Assembly (NCBI GenBank): GCA_963565915.1
Contig: OY751488.1
Location: 4,216,001 to 4,280,000, forward strand
Length of the DNA stretch: 64,000 nucleotides
Direction of reading: 5' to 3'
From: Entoloma clypeatum
Lineage: Eukaryota; Basidiomycota; Agaricomycetes; Agaricales; Entolomataceae
The notes under the pieces were generated by a model that made no database searches, was not told where the DNA came from, and saw nothing but the letters and a program-made list of their open reading frames with translations. A program made the translations under genes and the position numbers. This document shows, one piece after another, positions 11,893 to 21,713 of the stretch; position 1 is the first letter of the stretch, and every line of letters begins with the position of its first letter.

Positions 11893-13142
11893 TCAGACGA
11901 GGGCCTCGGTGTCATGAAGGGACTTCTCAGTGTGTGTCAAGGGCATCTCCAGGATCGACCCAGTCTCCGAGAGGATCTTGTTTGCGAGAGGATTGTCCAT
12001 CGCGAAGCGAGCGGCTGCGGGGTGACATATTAGCTTGGATAAAGAAGGCGGATACATTTAGTACAGTACCTTCTTTGTGGAAATTGCCTCGCTGCTCCAC
12101 TTGTGCTGGTCCCACCGGCGCTGTGTCCTTGAACGGGGCTTCTTTGGTCTCCAGCCGCAGTTTCTTGTTGGATTTGGGACCCGGGGCCGATTTGCCCTTC
12201 GACCCAGACCCTTTCTGTGATATGGGGAAAATTAGCGGAGATTGTCGGCGGCAGTATGTCGACGTACCGTGCCGGACGATGATTTCTCCATCAAGGGAGC
12301 TGTAACGGACTTCTTGGCAGACCCATCGTCTGCAGTAATGGGATGGAGGGTCTCGGGGTCGACGTCCATCTTCTTGCACAGTAGCAAGAAGCGGCTTCAA
12401 TACCATTGGAAGTTGGAAGGTAGTATACAAATAATGACAGACCTCATGATCAGATTCATCATCTCGCGATCGCTTACGAGGTTCAGCGGGGCGCTCGGTG
12501 TTTCCGTCGCTGTCGTCGCTGTCCCCGACTGGGTTAGTTTGGGTTCCGCGGCGGCGAACGGGCTGCTTGCGTCCGGGATATTAGAGACGTCGAGATTGAG
12601 ATCGGCGTCGGGATCAGTTACCTTGACCTGGTCGAGCCATTCAATTAGTGCGGGGGACGGATTCCAGCTCTCGCGTCGACTCACTTCGGGTTTCTCGCTG
12701 TTGGCCGGAGGATCACTTGCAGGTGGAGGCGCGGTCTCCTCGGTGGCTGTAGGTCCTTGACGCAGGTATCGTATGTACGCGACCATGTCCTTGAGGGTAA
12801 AGAACATGGGCGGGAGTCTCCAAGACTTGTTCTTGTCATGGAACGCCTGTAGGCCGTTCCTAGCTACGAAAACATGGTCCGCGAGTTGTGCGTCCTTGAG
12901 GTACTCATTGGAATATGTGCATGACGGAGATTTAGAGGCTGACGGAATAGTTGGAATGGTCAAACAAGGTTCGGTGCGCTGTCGCGACGTACTTTGAGGT
13001 CGTCATACACGTACCAACAGATGAGGTATGCTTCGGAGCAGGTTGGCAGTTTCTTGGGGGGTGCCTGAGGATCGTCCGGGAATGAACCGATGAGCGAGGC
13101 TAAGACCTTTTTCACGGCCTGGGTTTCGTCTTCGTTAGACAT
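11893..13142 (-). CDS. Antisense gene B of Gyp1: five exons, 347 aa, function unknown
   Basis: Exons on the minus strand: 13142-12989, 12938-12443, 12394-12268, 12214-12070 and 12014-11893. They total 1,044 nt with all phases compatible (1,2,0,1) and no internal stop. The four introns are 48-55 bp. Acceptors are CAG or AAG; donors at introns 3 and 4 are GTACGT and GTACTG, while introns 1 and 2 use weaker GTCGCG and GTCTGT. The protein is acidic with Pro/Ser/Thr-rich linkers, a Lys-rich stretch near residue 265 (SGSKGKSAPGPKSNKK) and an N-terminal structured part including YLICWYVYDDL. I recognise no family. It lies antisense between Gyp1 pol and the 3' LTR, and antisense introns would survive retrotransposition of the sense RNA. 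An alternative is a captured host gene. Confidence 0.72.
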
Positions 13143-13240
13143 CTCTTTTAGAGGCGGCGTGTGACCCGAGGGCAAGTTTGTCTAGCGGTGTTGATTTGTG
13201 CTAGGGTGAGGGTAGAGTTGACTCTTCAAGTGGTCGCGGG

Positions 13241-13250
13241 CTTTTATAGC
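13241..13250 (-). promoter_or_regulatory. TATA box of antisense gene B
   Basis: On the minus strand the sequence reads GCTATAAAAGCC, about 100 bp upstream of the chosen ATG at 13142. It gives gene B its own promoter independent of the LTR, opposite to the genomic RNA. Confidence 0.55.
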
Positions 13251-13452
13251 TTCCCTGGCGACTTAGTAACGAAAGTTTTTTTTGAGGCCGTGCTATACCG
13301 GATGGTAGTGGCGCCCAGGATTGCGTGGTTAGGCACGGCGGTTCCCTCTACGAGGGGATAGTCAGTCCTTGTGATAGTCGACAGGGGTACCTTCGCGATG
13401 CTAGTCTTGCCTTCACAGAATAGAGCAATGTCCAACTCGGAGAGTTGTATTC

Positions 13453-13467
13453 TTTAGTGTGGGGGAG
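13453..13467 (+). other. Internal polypurine motif of Gyp1
   Basis: TTTAGTGTGGGGGAG is identical to the 15 bases just before the 3' LTR at 15821-15835. It sits between antisense genes B and A. It could be a second plus-strand primer (central PPT) or the scar of a duplicated 3' end that added gene A. The stretch 13468-13834 around it is the probable 3' untranslated region of gene A, with no other coding sign. Confidence 0.6.
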
Positions 13468-13834
13468 TGGGGGGTCGCGAGCCTGTTCCAGTACAATTGC
13501 GAACCTCAAATCGCCATAAATGAAACAGAACATGAAAGAGCGGAATCTCGGAAGGAGATATCAGAAAGACATAATCACCGTCAAATAGATATACCAAACC
13601 CCTGAGTACCAAACAGCATAACAATCAAAGTAAAACGAGACTTCGTCCAACGTCTTCGCGATAGACTTAGAAATACTGTAGTTCTGAACAGGAGGCCCTT
13701 AATGGACTTAATCAAAGAACGAAGAAAAGCAATATATTTGGGCGTAAGCCTGCAGCGAGTGTATACAGAGAAAATATAAGGGCGTATAGCCCGCGACATG
13801 TGCAAATATAAAAAAGAAAGAAGGCCCGCAGTAC

Positions 13835-15477
13835 CTAGGCGACATCGCGAGACGACCCCTGAACGAACAGATCCTTCGCGACTTCATCGGCCTCTTCCTC
13901 CACAGGGGAGTCCTTGTCAGAAGCCGAGTCTGATTCATGGACAGGCGAAACCTTCTTGACAAAGATGGGATTCTTGCGGGAGGACTGTTGACCAGCGGGA
14001 GGGTCGAATTGAGCGAGGCCAAAGACTTTGAAGAGCTCCTGGCAAGCCCCCTCATCAGCTACCAGGCCCTGAGGAAAGTCGCCCTCGCGACGATACAGCT
14101 GAGCCAGCTGGTGAAGGAAGTGGGTAATGGACCACTCGCGACGAGCGGCGATGGCCGACAAGGCTTCCGAGAGGTGGAAGTGGAGAGCAGTCGAGGCCTG
14201 GATGTCGACAAGAGTCTCGCGGATGGCTGGAAATAAATTGTCAGCGGCTAGAAAGAGGGCAGATGGTAGAACGCACCAGCCGTGCTCGATTGACCGAAGG
14301 CGTGGGCCATGGTCGCGAGGAGTTCCACACGTTCACCACTCACCTCAAAAGAGCACCCTACCCGGCTACCGCTCTGGCAGTTGGAGCACTTCTTGCCCCA
14401 ACCTTGGAAATGGCAGCGAGCCGCACTTGGTCCACCAGCGCAAACGAGGCAGGGAAGGCTGGGCTAAGAAAAGACATAGTTAACTATAGAATGAGTCAGG
14501 AAGAAAGAAAACGTACCACAACAGGCAACGCAACACGGAGTTGTCGCAACTCATCTGCCTTGAGGGCAGTACCTTCTTTCACGTCGACCTGCGGTTCTTT
14601 CGCGACCGTGGCGGGTTTTGGTTTGGGTTGAGGAGGGGGCCTCGCGGGCGCTTTCTGAGTGGCCGTGGGCGCTGTTACGACACGGGGCTTTTTAGCGATG
14701 GGTTGAGGTCTGGCGGGGGTGTGTGCATCGACCACCTCGACGTCGTCGTCCTCGCTGTCTGCTTGCGAAGCTTGACGACCGATATCGGAGTGACATTTCT
14801 GGAAGGAAATTTAGTAAGAAGTAAAAGAAATGATCAGGAAGTTCACCTTGAGAGCTCCCTGACTGGGAGGCGAATGGGGAGCCGCACGCTTACCGCTAGC
14901 ATGGGTCACAGGCTTAGATCGTGCAGCGCGAGAGGTCGACTTGTTCTTGTCCTCGATGTTGGGTGAAGTTGGACTGGCCATCATGTACTCCACACCTTTC
15001 GCGATGAGCTTTGCGGGTCGTTTCCCGCTAGAGATGGACAGTTCGGGAACGGGGACGGCCTCGTCCTCTTCCAGTAGGCGATCCTGCATAAATGTAATGT
15101 GGAAATTAGCAAAACAAATAAGCAAACGACTCACCTCGGGGAGGTCTTGGAGGGTTTGCCCATGAAGGTCGGGCCACCATTTCCACCAGCGGCAGTCCAT
15201 CGTGTAGCCGGAGCGGTATAAGTTGTACGCGATGGTGTTTAAGAGCCGCTCGGCGTAGTCATCCACACAACCTGCAGCCGCGACCTGAAAGAAGAAATGT
15301 TTGAGTAGGAAACGGGGTCTTGCGAGCATCACTTACCAGTGTATCGTGAAGTTCTGATAAGATTTCCCGAATCTGTGCTTCTCCGGACTTGCGGAGTCGG
15401 TTGAGATTGGTGAGGATATTGAGTTCGACCTCAAATTTAGAAAGGTGAGTGTAGAGCTCGTTCGGAGACGTGGTCAT
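13835..15477 (-). CDS. Antisense gene A of Gyp1: six exons, 462 aa, Zn2Cys6-like protein
   Basis: Minus-strand exons: 15477-15337, 15284-15135, 15083-14847, 14798-14517, 14463-14277 and 14226-13835. They sum to 1,389 nt with every phase compatible and no stop. The five introns are 48-53 bp with donors GTAAGT, GTGAGT, GTGAAC, GTACGT and GTGCGT, and acceptors CAG or TAG. Exon 5 encodes six cysteines spaced CX2CX8CX8CX2CX7C (CLVC...CHF...CSNC...GC), close to the fungal Zn2Cys6 binuclear cluster (CX2CX6CX5-12CX2CX6-8C). The cluster is flanked by a basic, Pro-rich region and followed by an acidic C-terminus. A DNA-binding or regulatory role is inferred only. The gene is intact while Gyp1 pol is decayed. 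Confidence 0.78.
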
Positions 15478-15527
15478 GTTGAACGAGAGGAAAAGTGAGA
15501 ACTGGGGAATGAGGCAGACTGCCCCAG

Positions 15528-15535
15528 CCTTTATG
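15528..15535 (-). promoter_or_regulatory. TATA-like box of antisense gene A
   Basis: Minus strand CATAAAGG lies about 50-58 bp upstream of the gene A ATG at 15477, followed by a pyrimidine-rich leader. It resembles the TATA and GC-rich arrangement in front of gene B. Confidence 0.4.
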
Positions 15536-15820
15536 GGAATTGGAAGTCTCGCGAGGCTACTGCGGAGGAAGTTATCTGTCAAAATCCATCAGCGTGGAGT
15601 TAGGTCACGAGAACGGCAAACCTTTGATGTTACTTGGTATAGGCGAACATGAGGCCATTGGGGGCCGAGTGCGGACTTTGTGTGTCCACAGTGCGGCATG
15701 TCAAGTGGGGCCGTCTCGCGGGAACACGTTTTGGGGTGGAACTCGAATATATGGAAAGCGGTGCTAGAGTGGACTGGTCATATCGCTGTCGTTAGATAGG
15801 ATTGACTGGGACAGTCAGGA

Positions 15821-16344
15821 TTTAGTGTGGGGGAGATGATAAGGCCGTGATGCGTCTAGGCCTAAAATATGCGCATTTTGCACCCTTTCACACTATCTCT
15901 AAGGGATATAGAGAGTCCTAGATGAGCTCCGATTCTGAGGACTTAGTGGCGACGTTAGAGAGAGAGACCAGCGACCCTGGCAATGTAGGACATAGCGCTG
16001 GTCACCACTATGGGCTTAGCTATGATACTCGAGAGCTATGGGATCGTCTCGCGAGATAGAAAAGACTATTGAGTGCCTCTCACGACGAAGCGTGAAACAA
16101 GGAGATGGGTTATATTGGAGTTATCGATGACACTAGCACTGTCTACCATACATCGGGGCTTGACCGGAGACATTCTCGCGAGAGGTTTGGTCAACGTGCG
16201 CCGTGCTCCATGTCCAAATCGTCCATATCAGGAATATCGAAATGACATCGGATGATACAGACCGAGATCGGGTTTGATACATCGCGATCAACGTGACCTT
16301 ATGGTGAACTTTGATAGGGACCGAATCTGATGGGTGGCTTATCA
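15821..16344 (+). repeat. Gyp1 polypurine tract and 3' LTR (shorter reading)
   Basis: TTTAGTGTGGGGGAG (15821-15835) is followed by TGATAAGG at 15837. The shortest LTR reading ends at 16344 with CTTATCA, a perfect 7-bp inverted match to TGATAAG, giving 508 bp and a possible duplication AGGCG. A longer reading ends at 16989 (ACTCATCA) and would include a TATAAAA box at about 16595. The 5' LTR is not in the window, so this cannot be settled here. Confidence 0.6.
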
Positions 16345-17239
16345 AGGCGACCCTTAATTGATGCAGCTGATACCTCATGGTAACTAATCGGCATCGTCCC
16401 GGGTACATTGCAAAACCAAGATATTGAAATAGTGGCCTCTCCAGTGTGGCAGAGGTTTGGATATGGAAAAGGGGCGTACCTGTGGCGTTGTCTACCACAT
16501 GGGCGCATCGAAACGACTCTAGCGAAGGTCACTTGACTGGATACCATTTATTGATACCACATGCAACCTTTTTCTATATTTATTGCTGCTCATGTATAAA
16601 ATCTCGTAGTTTCGTGGTAGATAGGTTAGGTTAGATTGTGCCCCAGAATTGATAGCATTTGTCTTGTGCATCTGTCGTCGTTCGCGAGTATCATTGAAGC
16701 CTCGAGATCGTTTGGTTTGCATCGGAAGTCAGTCGCAATTGTGTTTTGTGTGTTCGAGAACTTGTCAATCATCAAATCGTGTTATCTATCGGTCGTATTG
16801 GTCATTGTCGTGTTCGTATTCGGTCGAGATCGTGTTCGCGAAGTCTTGTTGGTCTGGAAATCACAAACCTCGGTTCATTATCTATTGAGAACTATCTCCA
16901 AGTCTTGTTGAAGACCTATCAAGCCATCGCTAAACGAGTTATTCAATTGTTGTTTGGAAGAGTCGCATCCTGAGTGATCCCACTCATCACCCCGAACTAT
17001 ATCGATTGAGAAGTACACATCGCGAGACTTGTTCGGTCTTCGTTGTTGTGTTTGGTGTTTGTGTGTGTGATAGAGATATCGCTCGCGCTCATCCCCAGAC
17101 TCACTTCCTTCATTTCACCGCGCAGTCAGATATCGAACAGACGCCTAGAACAGGGACTCATTTTCAATCCTTACCTGTATCCCGAACCCCATCTTAATCC
17201 CAACAACCCGACCCCTCTTCTCCTCCGCAGACTCTAGAC
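16345..17239. other. Gyp2-T leader or Gyp1 LTR remainder
   Basis: No coding sequence is visible. It contains a TATAAAA box near 16595, three TCGCGA motifs (16682, 16836, 17020), and from about 17128 sequence matching the Gyp2 Gag N-terminal region seen at 35449-35600. The part from 16364 onward is repeated in inverted orientation up to 35448. The TCGCGA content suggests that 16345-16989 may belong to the Gyp1 LTR. Confidence 0.5.
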
Positions 17240-18096
17240 ATGGCAGAAGCCCCGGCTGTACAAACAATGGATACATCCAAGATCCTGGGATGTTCAAGGA
17301 CAGATACACCTTTGACGAGTGGTGGAAAGCCACCAAACTATACATCAGGTTCCAAAAGAGCCTCACAGATGATCAGAAGATTCTTGCAGTGCTATCCCGC
17401 ATGATGGAAGGGTCCGGCAGACACTGGGCCAGTAACAAGTTAGACGCTCTTGCCGTTGACAACGAGAACATCACCTGGCTAGGTTTTTCCGATGATATCG
17501 CCACACGATTCTCCATCACCAACAAGTCGGTCGCTGCCAAAGCGAGACTCGAAGTCCTGGAACAAGAGAAACACACTGTTGATGAATTCTTGGATGAATT
17601 TGAAGAACTCTTGGGACTGTCAAACCTTGGCGAAGAAACTGGGAAATACATTCTAGAGAAAAACGTCAACCGCAGAATCTCCGAACAAGTGGCTAGCGAT
17701 GGCAAGACGTACACCGATTACGCAAAAGAGATCCAAAACAAGGGACGACAGATGGAAGGACATGCACTGGTCATCCGAGGTGGCGGCGACATGCGCACCG
17801 GATCGGGTACCACTTATGGTGGTCAGGGCAAGGCCATGGAGATTGACAAAGCAGGAGTAGCCCGTTGCTACAACTGTCAACGCTTCGGTCATCTGGCTAA
17901 AGACTGTAGCGCTCCAAAGAAGAAAGATGGTCGCAAGTGTTTCAACTGTGACCAAGAAGGCCATATCACGTGCAACTGCCGCAAGCGGAAGAAGAACTCC
18001 GGAAGGGTTAGGAAGGTGTCTGAGGAAGATGCCGAGAATGATGAAACCACAATCTTAGAAGCCGACGAGAAGGATTTTCCCAAAGGGTCCGATTAA
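17240..18096 (+). pseudogene. Gyp2 Gag, left arm
   Basis: Begins MAEAPAVQT at 17240. The frame shifts by one base near 17280, after which 17290-18096 (268 aa) is open: FKDRYTFDEWWKATKLYI, a retrotransposon Gag domain, then two CCHC zinc knuckles, CYNCQRFGHLAKDC and CFNCDQEGHITCNC (about 17866-17975), for RNA binding. The 268-aa part is identical in the right arm. The stop TAA at 18094-18096 is overlapped by the pol frame, which is -1 relative to Gag. Confidence 0.85.
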
Positions 18097-18137
18097 ACGA
18101 CGCTAAGTCGCGACCCTTATCTATTAAACGGACTTGC

Positions 18138-19800
18138 TTGCCTTGTATGACTGCAGACAATAGAACCTATGTCATCCCTGCCAAGCGAGCCGCTGCGTTG
18201 ACTAAGATTGTGAAGGGAGATAAACCTCCGAAAAGACGAGAAATCAGGCTGTTAGCTCAGCTCAGGACACGACGAGGACCAAAGGTTATCCGACCTGAGG
18301 TTGACAGCAGATGTGAACGCACATGCATCCATCCCAGAATAGTACGCGAACAGAACCTCCCCACGCAAGGAATACCGCCCATAGCAATTCTAAATGCGGA
18401 TGGATCACCAAATCGACAACAGAAAGTGAGCCAACTTGCCGAAGTCAAACTGGATTTGGGAGCACATCAGGAAACCATGGAAGCAATGGTACTGGACATT
18501 GGGAGAACAGACATGCTCTTGGGACATGACTGGTTGGTGCACCACAACCCCACAATCAATTGGACAACCGGCGCAGTAACATTTAACCGGTGCCCAACAA
18601 CATGTCAAACCAAACACTCAGATTTCAGGGTTAACCTGGATGGTCGCAAACACCGGGTTCGCATGGTTGAGGTGCGCGACAAAGATGCACCCAAAAAGTC
18701 AGATCAGAAATGGAAGCCTGGAGACCCTATCTTGGAAGCGGTCACTCCCACACCACCTCCCACAACCAAACGACCCTCATATGTTGAACGATTTGCTCAT
18801 CTTTTCGAGAAAGAGAACTTTGATAAGATCCCAAAGGAGAGGGAATGGGACCATGGTATTGAACTTACACCGGACGCACCAAAGGAACTAGGGGGAAATA
18901 CATATCCTATGACGCAAAAGGAACAAGAGGAATTGGACGCATTCATTGACGAGGGTCTAGCAACAGGAAAGATCTGCCCGTCCCAATCCCCTTATGCCTC
19001 CCCTTGCTTCTTCATCAACAAGAAGGATGGCTCCAAACGATTGGTACAAGATTACCGCATGGTCAATAAATTCACGGTCAAAGACAAGTTCCCACTCCCA
19101 CAAATATCTGATCTCTTGGACGTACTGAAAGATGTGGTCTACTTCAATAAAATGGACATCATGTGGGGCTATAACAACGTCCGGATTAAGGAGGGCGATG
19201 AATGGAAAGCTGCCTTCCTCACCAGTCGAGGGTTGTTCGAACCATTGGTCATGTTTTTTGGTCTTTGCAACTCCCCGGGAACATTCTCGCGAATGATGGC
19301 TAGTCTATTCCAGGACCAGATCCGCCGACGTATCTGCATGATCTACATGGATGACATCGTGGTTATCGGTAAAACCAAGGAAGAACTCGCGCGAAACACC
19401 GAAGAAATCCTACAGATCCTATCGGACAATGATTTGTTCCTAAAGGAGAAAAAGTGTTTATGGGAAGTAACGAAATGTCCTATATTGGGATATGTGGTTG
19501 GTGAGGGACATGTTGAGATGGAAACTGAGAAGGTGGATACAATTCGAAACTGGCAAGCACCCACATCAAAAAAGGAAGTTCAGAAGTTCCTTGGATTTGC
19601 TAACTTCTATCAACGTTTTATTGAAGGGTACTCAAACATCGCAAAACCTCTCACTGCGCTCACAGGTGGTACGGCATTTACTTGGGGACCAACAGAGCAG
19701 CAAGCTTTTGAAGGTCTCATACGGGCAATTACATCGGCACCAGTCTTGGCATTACCGAAACCAGAGGGACAGTTCAGGGTTGAAACCGATGCATCGGGCT
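18138..19800 (+). pseudogene. Gyp2 Pol N-terminal half, left arm, cut by Gyp3
   Basis: Protease, then RT. The protease site reads VDSRC where DSG is expected; the loss is AGA for GGA and both arms share it. MLLGHDWL marks the second half of the protease. RT has KKDGSKRLVQDYR, GYNNVRIKEGDEWK and an intact YMDD (about 19345-19356). RNase H begins at RVETDASG, where the Gyp3 5' LTR interrupts at 19801 with left flank GGGCT. The open frame before 18138 continues over the Gag stop, so expression by -1 frameshift is possible. Confidence 0.88.
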
Positions 19801-20513
19801 TGTTATATCCATATCCGAATCTCCGATCCACTCCGATAGTCCTCCGACATTCCAGACATCCGTTACCTCCGCATCTCCGCACGTTGCCATCGTGCATTTC
19901 ATATTCATAACTCCATGCCTTTATGCATTTCATATTCATATTCCCGTTTACTTATGCATCGCCTTTTTCGCATGGTCCGTTGACCGACATCTCTGATGTT
20001 CGTTACAGTCGCTGGCAACTTACGCCACAACTCCGGACCTACTCCGACCATCTCCGTAAAGTAATATCATTTAGGTATTTAAGCTCGTACCATACCTGTA
20101 GTTCCTCAGTTCGAATATCAACAAAGTTCACTCCTCTACTCCCCGTTCATGCCAGAGATCCTCGCTGTGGTACAATACGCCGACGACATCCTCATCTACT
20201 GCTCTTCCTCCATCATTACCCTTCGACGAGCTCAGTACTGTGTCTGAGTCACAACTCCGACGTCGTCCGACCATTTCCACGTCAACGTGTCTCTCACCGA
20301 GATCTTTCCGAGGACCTCCGCACCTCCAACCTCTCCTCCGACCTCCTGAAATTGGGACACCTTATCCAACAAATGGCGGCGCAACACATATGTTGAAGCC
20401 ACGTCCCTCCCCTTCGTCGTTCCTCCGCATTTCCGGAATTCCGCTCTGGTCTCAGTCCTATGTCTGACCTCCGACGGACTCCGACGAAGCTCCGACGTTT
20501 CACCTACTTAATA
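19801..20513 (+). repeat. Gyp3 5' LTR
   Basis: TGTTATAT start, TTAATA end (ancestral TTAACA). TATTTAAG at 20076-20083 is a TATA-like box; 32 bp below it, AGTTCGAATAT (20108-20118) is the predicted RNA start and is complementary to the primer site after the LTR. The LTR is rich in CTCCG repeats. It is identical in length to the solo LTR at 31299-32011. Confidence 0.92.
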
Positions 20514-20515
20514 GT

Positions 20516-20526
20516 ATATTCGAACT
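20516..20526 (+). promoter_or_regulatory. Gyp3 self-priming primer binding site
   Basis: ATATTCGAACT, two bases after the LTR, is the exact reverse complement of 11 bases in the LTR at 20108-20118, placed 32 bp below the TATA-like box. This is the arrangement of the S. pombe Tf1 element, where the 5' end of the RNA folds back to prime minus-strand synthesis. Confidence 0.75.
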
Positions 20527-20553
20527 CAAACCGTTTTTGGATTCCTGCTAGTC

Positions 20554-21711
20554 ATGGCACTCCAAAACACCAAGATAGCAAAAGCCGCAGAAGCTGGCAC
20601 TTCTAGGCAACAGGTTCTACAAAATGTCGAACAACGTTTAACAGAACTATCCCCCGTAACTCCCACTACTCCGACACCTCCGGGTTTTCAGCCCATCACA
20701 CCTCCGCATAATATTCCGATCCCCACTTCCCCCATAGAATCTGCACCCCCGTCTCCTCAGAATATTTTCGGCCCACAAGCCCTTGCGGATGCTTTCCTCT
20801 TAATGACCAATGAACTCAAACACAGCAAAGGTCACAAGCATCATCAAAAGGCTAAGGATCCGGACACCTTCGACGGTTCCGATCCCCGGAAACTGAACCA
20901 GTTCATCCTCCAATGCACATTGTTCTTCCGCGACAACTCCGAGTATGATGATGACTCTGCCAAAATCACTCTCGCCATCTCTTTCCTCCGAGGCACAGCT
21001 CTCGATTATTTCGAGCATTTCATCATCAAACCGGACCCGGATAACCCCCCGGACTGGTACGAAGATTGGTCCGCATTCCTCCGCACACTCCGCACGGAAT
21101 TCGGGGTCATTGACCCCGTTGCGGATGCTGCCGACTCTCTGGACAACCTCAAAATGCGCGAAAATCAACATATTCTCAAGTATAATATCGAGTTCACACG
21201 CCTTGCTGCCAAAACACACTGGGACAGCTCCGCCCTGCATCACCGGTACTACTCCGGGTTGGTGGAGCGGATTAAAGATGTCCTTGGGACTCAAGCAAAG
21301 CCAAGCACGTTACCAGCACTTAGGGAGCTAGCACAGACTATTGATGCTCGCCACTGGGAACGTCATCGCGAGAAGTCCCGCTCTGACAAGTCCGCATCCA
21401 AATCCGACAAATCCGAAGCTAAAACCCCCTCCGCAAACTCCGATAAAAACTCCAAAGCCAAACCGCAGACACAGAACCAGGGCAAACAGTCGAAGCCTTC
21501 CTCCGCTCCCAAGTCCGACATCTCCGACAAACTCGGAAAAGACGGAAAGCTAACTCCGGAGGAACGCAAACACTGTTTTGACAACAACCTCTGTATGTTT
21601 TGTGGCAAAGCTGGACACGTCGCAAAAGATTGCCTGAAGTCTTCGTCCTCCGCCTCTAAGGCTAAGGCGCGCGCTGCCCAAGCCAAGACCACGGACGAAA
21701 CAAAAAATTAG
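20554..21711 (+). CDS. Gyp3 Gag, 385 aa
   Basis: Intact Gag. A Pro/Thr-rich N-terminus is followed by a retrotransposon Gag capsid domain (about residues 105-240, with FDGSDPRKLNQFILQC and FLRGTALDYFE), a Lys/Ser-rich basic linker and one CCHC knuckle CMFCGKAGHVAKDC (about 21593-21634). The start ATG at 20554 follows the primer site by 27 bp. The stop TAG at 21709-21711 directly follows a slippery heptamer. Confidence 0.92.
   Translation: MALQNTKIAKAAEAGTSRQQVLQNVEQRLTELSPVTPTTPTPPGFQPITPPHNIPIPTSPIESAPPSPQNIFGPQALADAFLLMTNELKHSKGHKHHQKAKDPDTFDGSDPRKLNQFILQCTLFFRDNSEYDDDSAKITLAISFLRGTALDYFEHFIIKPDPDNPPDWYEDWSAFLRTLRTEFGVIDPVADAADSLDNLKMRENQHILKYNIEFTRLAAKTHWDSSALHHRYYSGLVERIKDVLGTQAKPSTLPALRELAQTIDARHWERHREKSRSDKSASKSDKSEAKTPSANSDKNSKAKPQTQNQGKQSKPSSAPKSDISDKLGKDGKLTPEERKHCFDNNLCMFCGKAGHVAKDCLKSSSSASKAKARAAQAKTTDETKN
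21702..21711 (+). promoter_or_regulatory. Candidate -1 frameshift site, Gyp3 Gag to Pol
   Basis: In the Gag frame: A AAA AAT TAG. A AAA AAT is a classic -1 slippery heptamer (XXXYYYZ) and the next codon is the Gag stop. The pol frame is -1 and is open through this point into the protease, without any start codon of its own near 21714. No structure was modelled downstream. Confidence 0.65.
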
Positions 21712-21713
21712 CG

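Larger units (their letters stand above)
1..16344 (+). mobile_element. Gyp1: large Ty3/gypsy LTR retrotransposon, 5' end outside window, split by copia-1
   Basis: Order on the plus strand is Gag, retropepsin-like domain, RT, RNase H and integrase, which is the Ty3/gypsy order. The 5' LTR is left of the window. The 3' LTR starts at 15837 directly after a polypurine tract. Between integrase and the 3' LTR lies about 4 kb holding two antisense genes with introns, far more than a standard gypsy element carries. The sense frame is broken by a TGA at 199-201, frameshifts near 7750, 10285 and 11580, and a TAG at 9461-9463. TCGCGA is very frequent throughout but was not seen in the inserted copia-1. 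The 3' boundary is the shorter of two possibilities (16344 or 16989). Confidence 0.8.
16364..20513 (+). repeat. Left arm of a 4.15-kb inverted repeat
   Basis: Pairs base for base with 31299-35448 on the other strand (coordinates sum to 51812). The outer edge is CAGCTGATAC at 16364, and the inner edge is exactly the end of the Gyp3 LTR at 20513. Translated segments differ at only about ten residues over some 860, so identity is near 99 percent. It contains Gyp2 gag and pol and one Gyp3 LTR. Confidence 0.92.

Noticed and set aside
12989..12992. Intron 1 of gene B starting at the stronger donor GTACGT (12992)
   Set aside because: It gives the wrong phase for exon 2. The weaker donor GTCGCG at 12988 keeps the frame, so it was preferred, with reservation.
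11934..15767. Plus-strand ORFs of 60-170 codons between Gyp1 integrase and 3' LTR
   Set aside because: Short, overlapping, without domains, and fully covered by the intron-containing minus-strand genes A and B.
20240..20503. ORFs within the Gyp3 LTR copies (also 26789-27130, 31309-31650)
   Set aside because: They repeat with every LTR copy and are made of CTCCG-rich LTR sequence; no evidence of coding.
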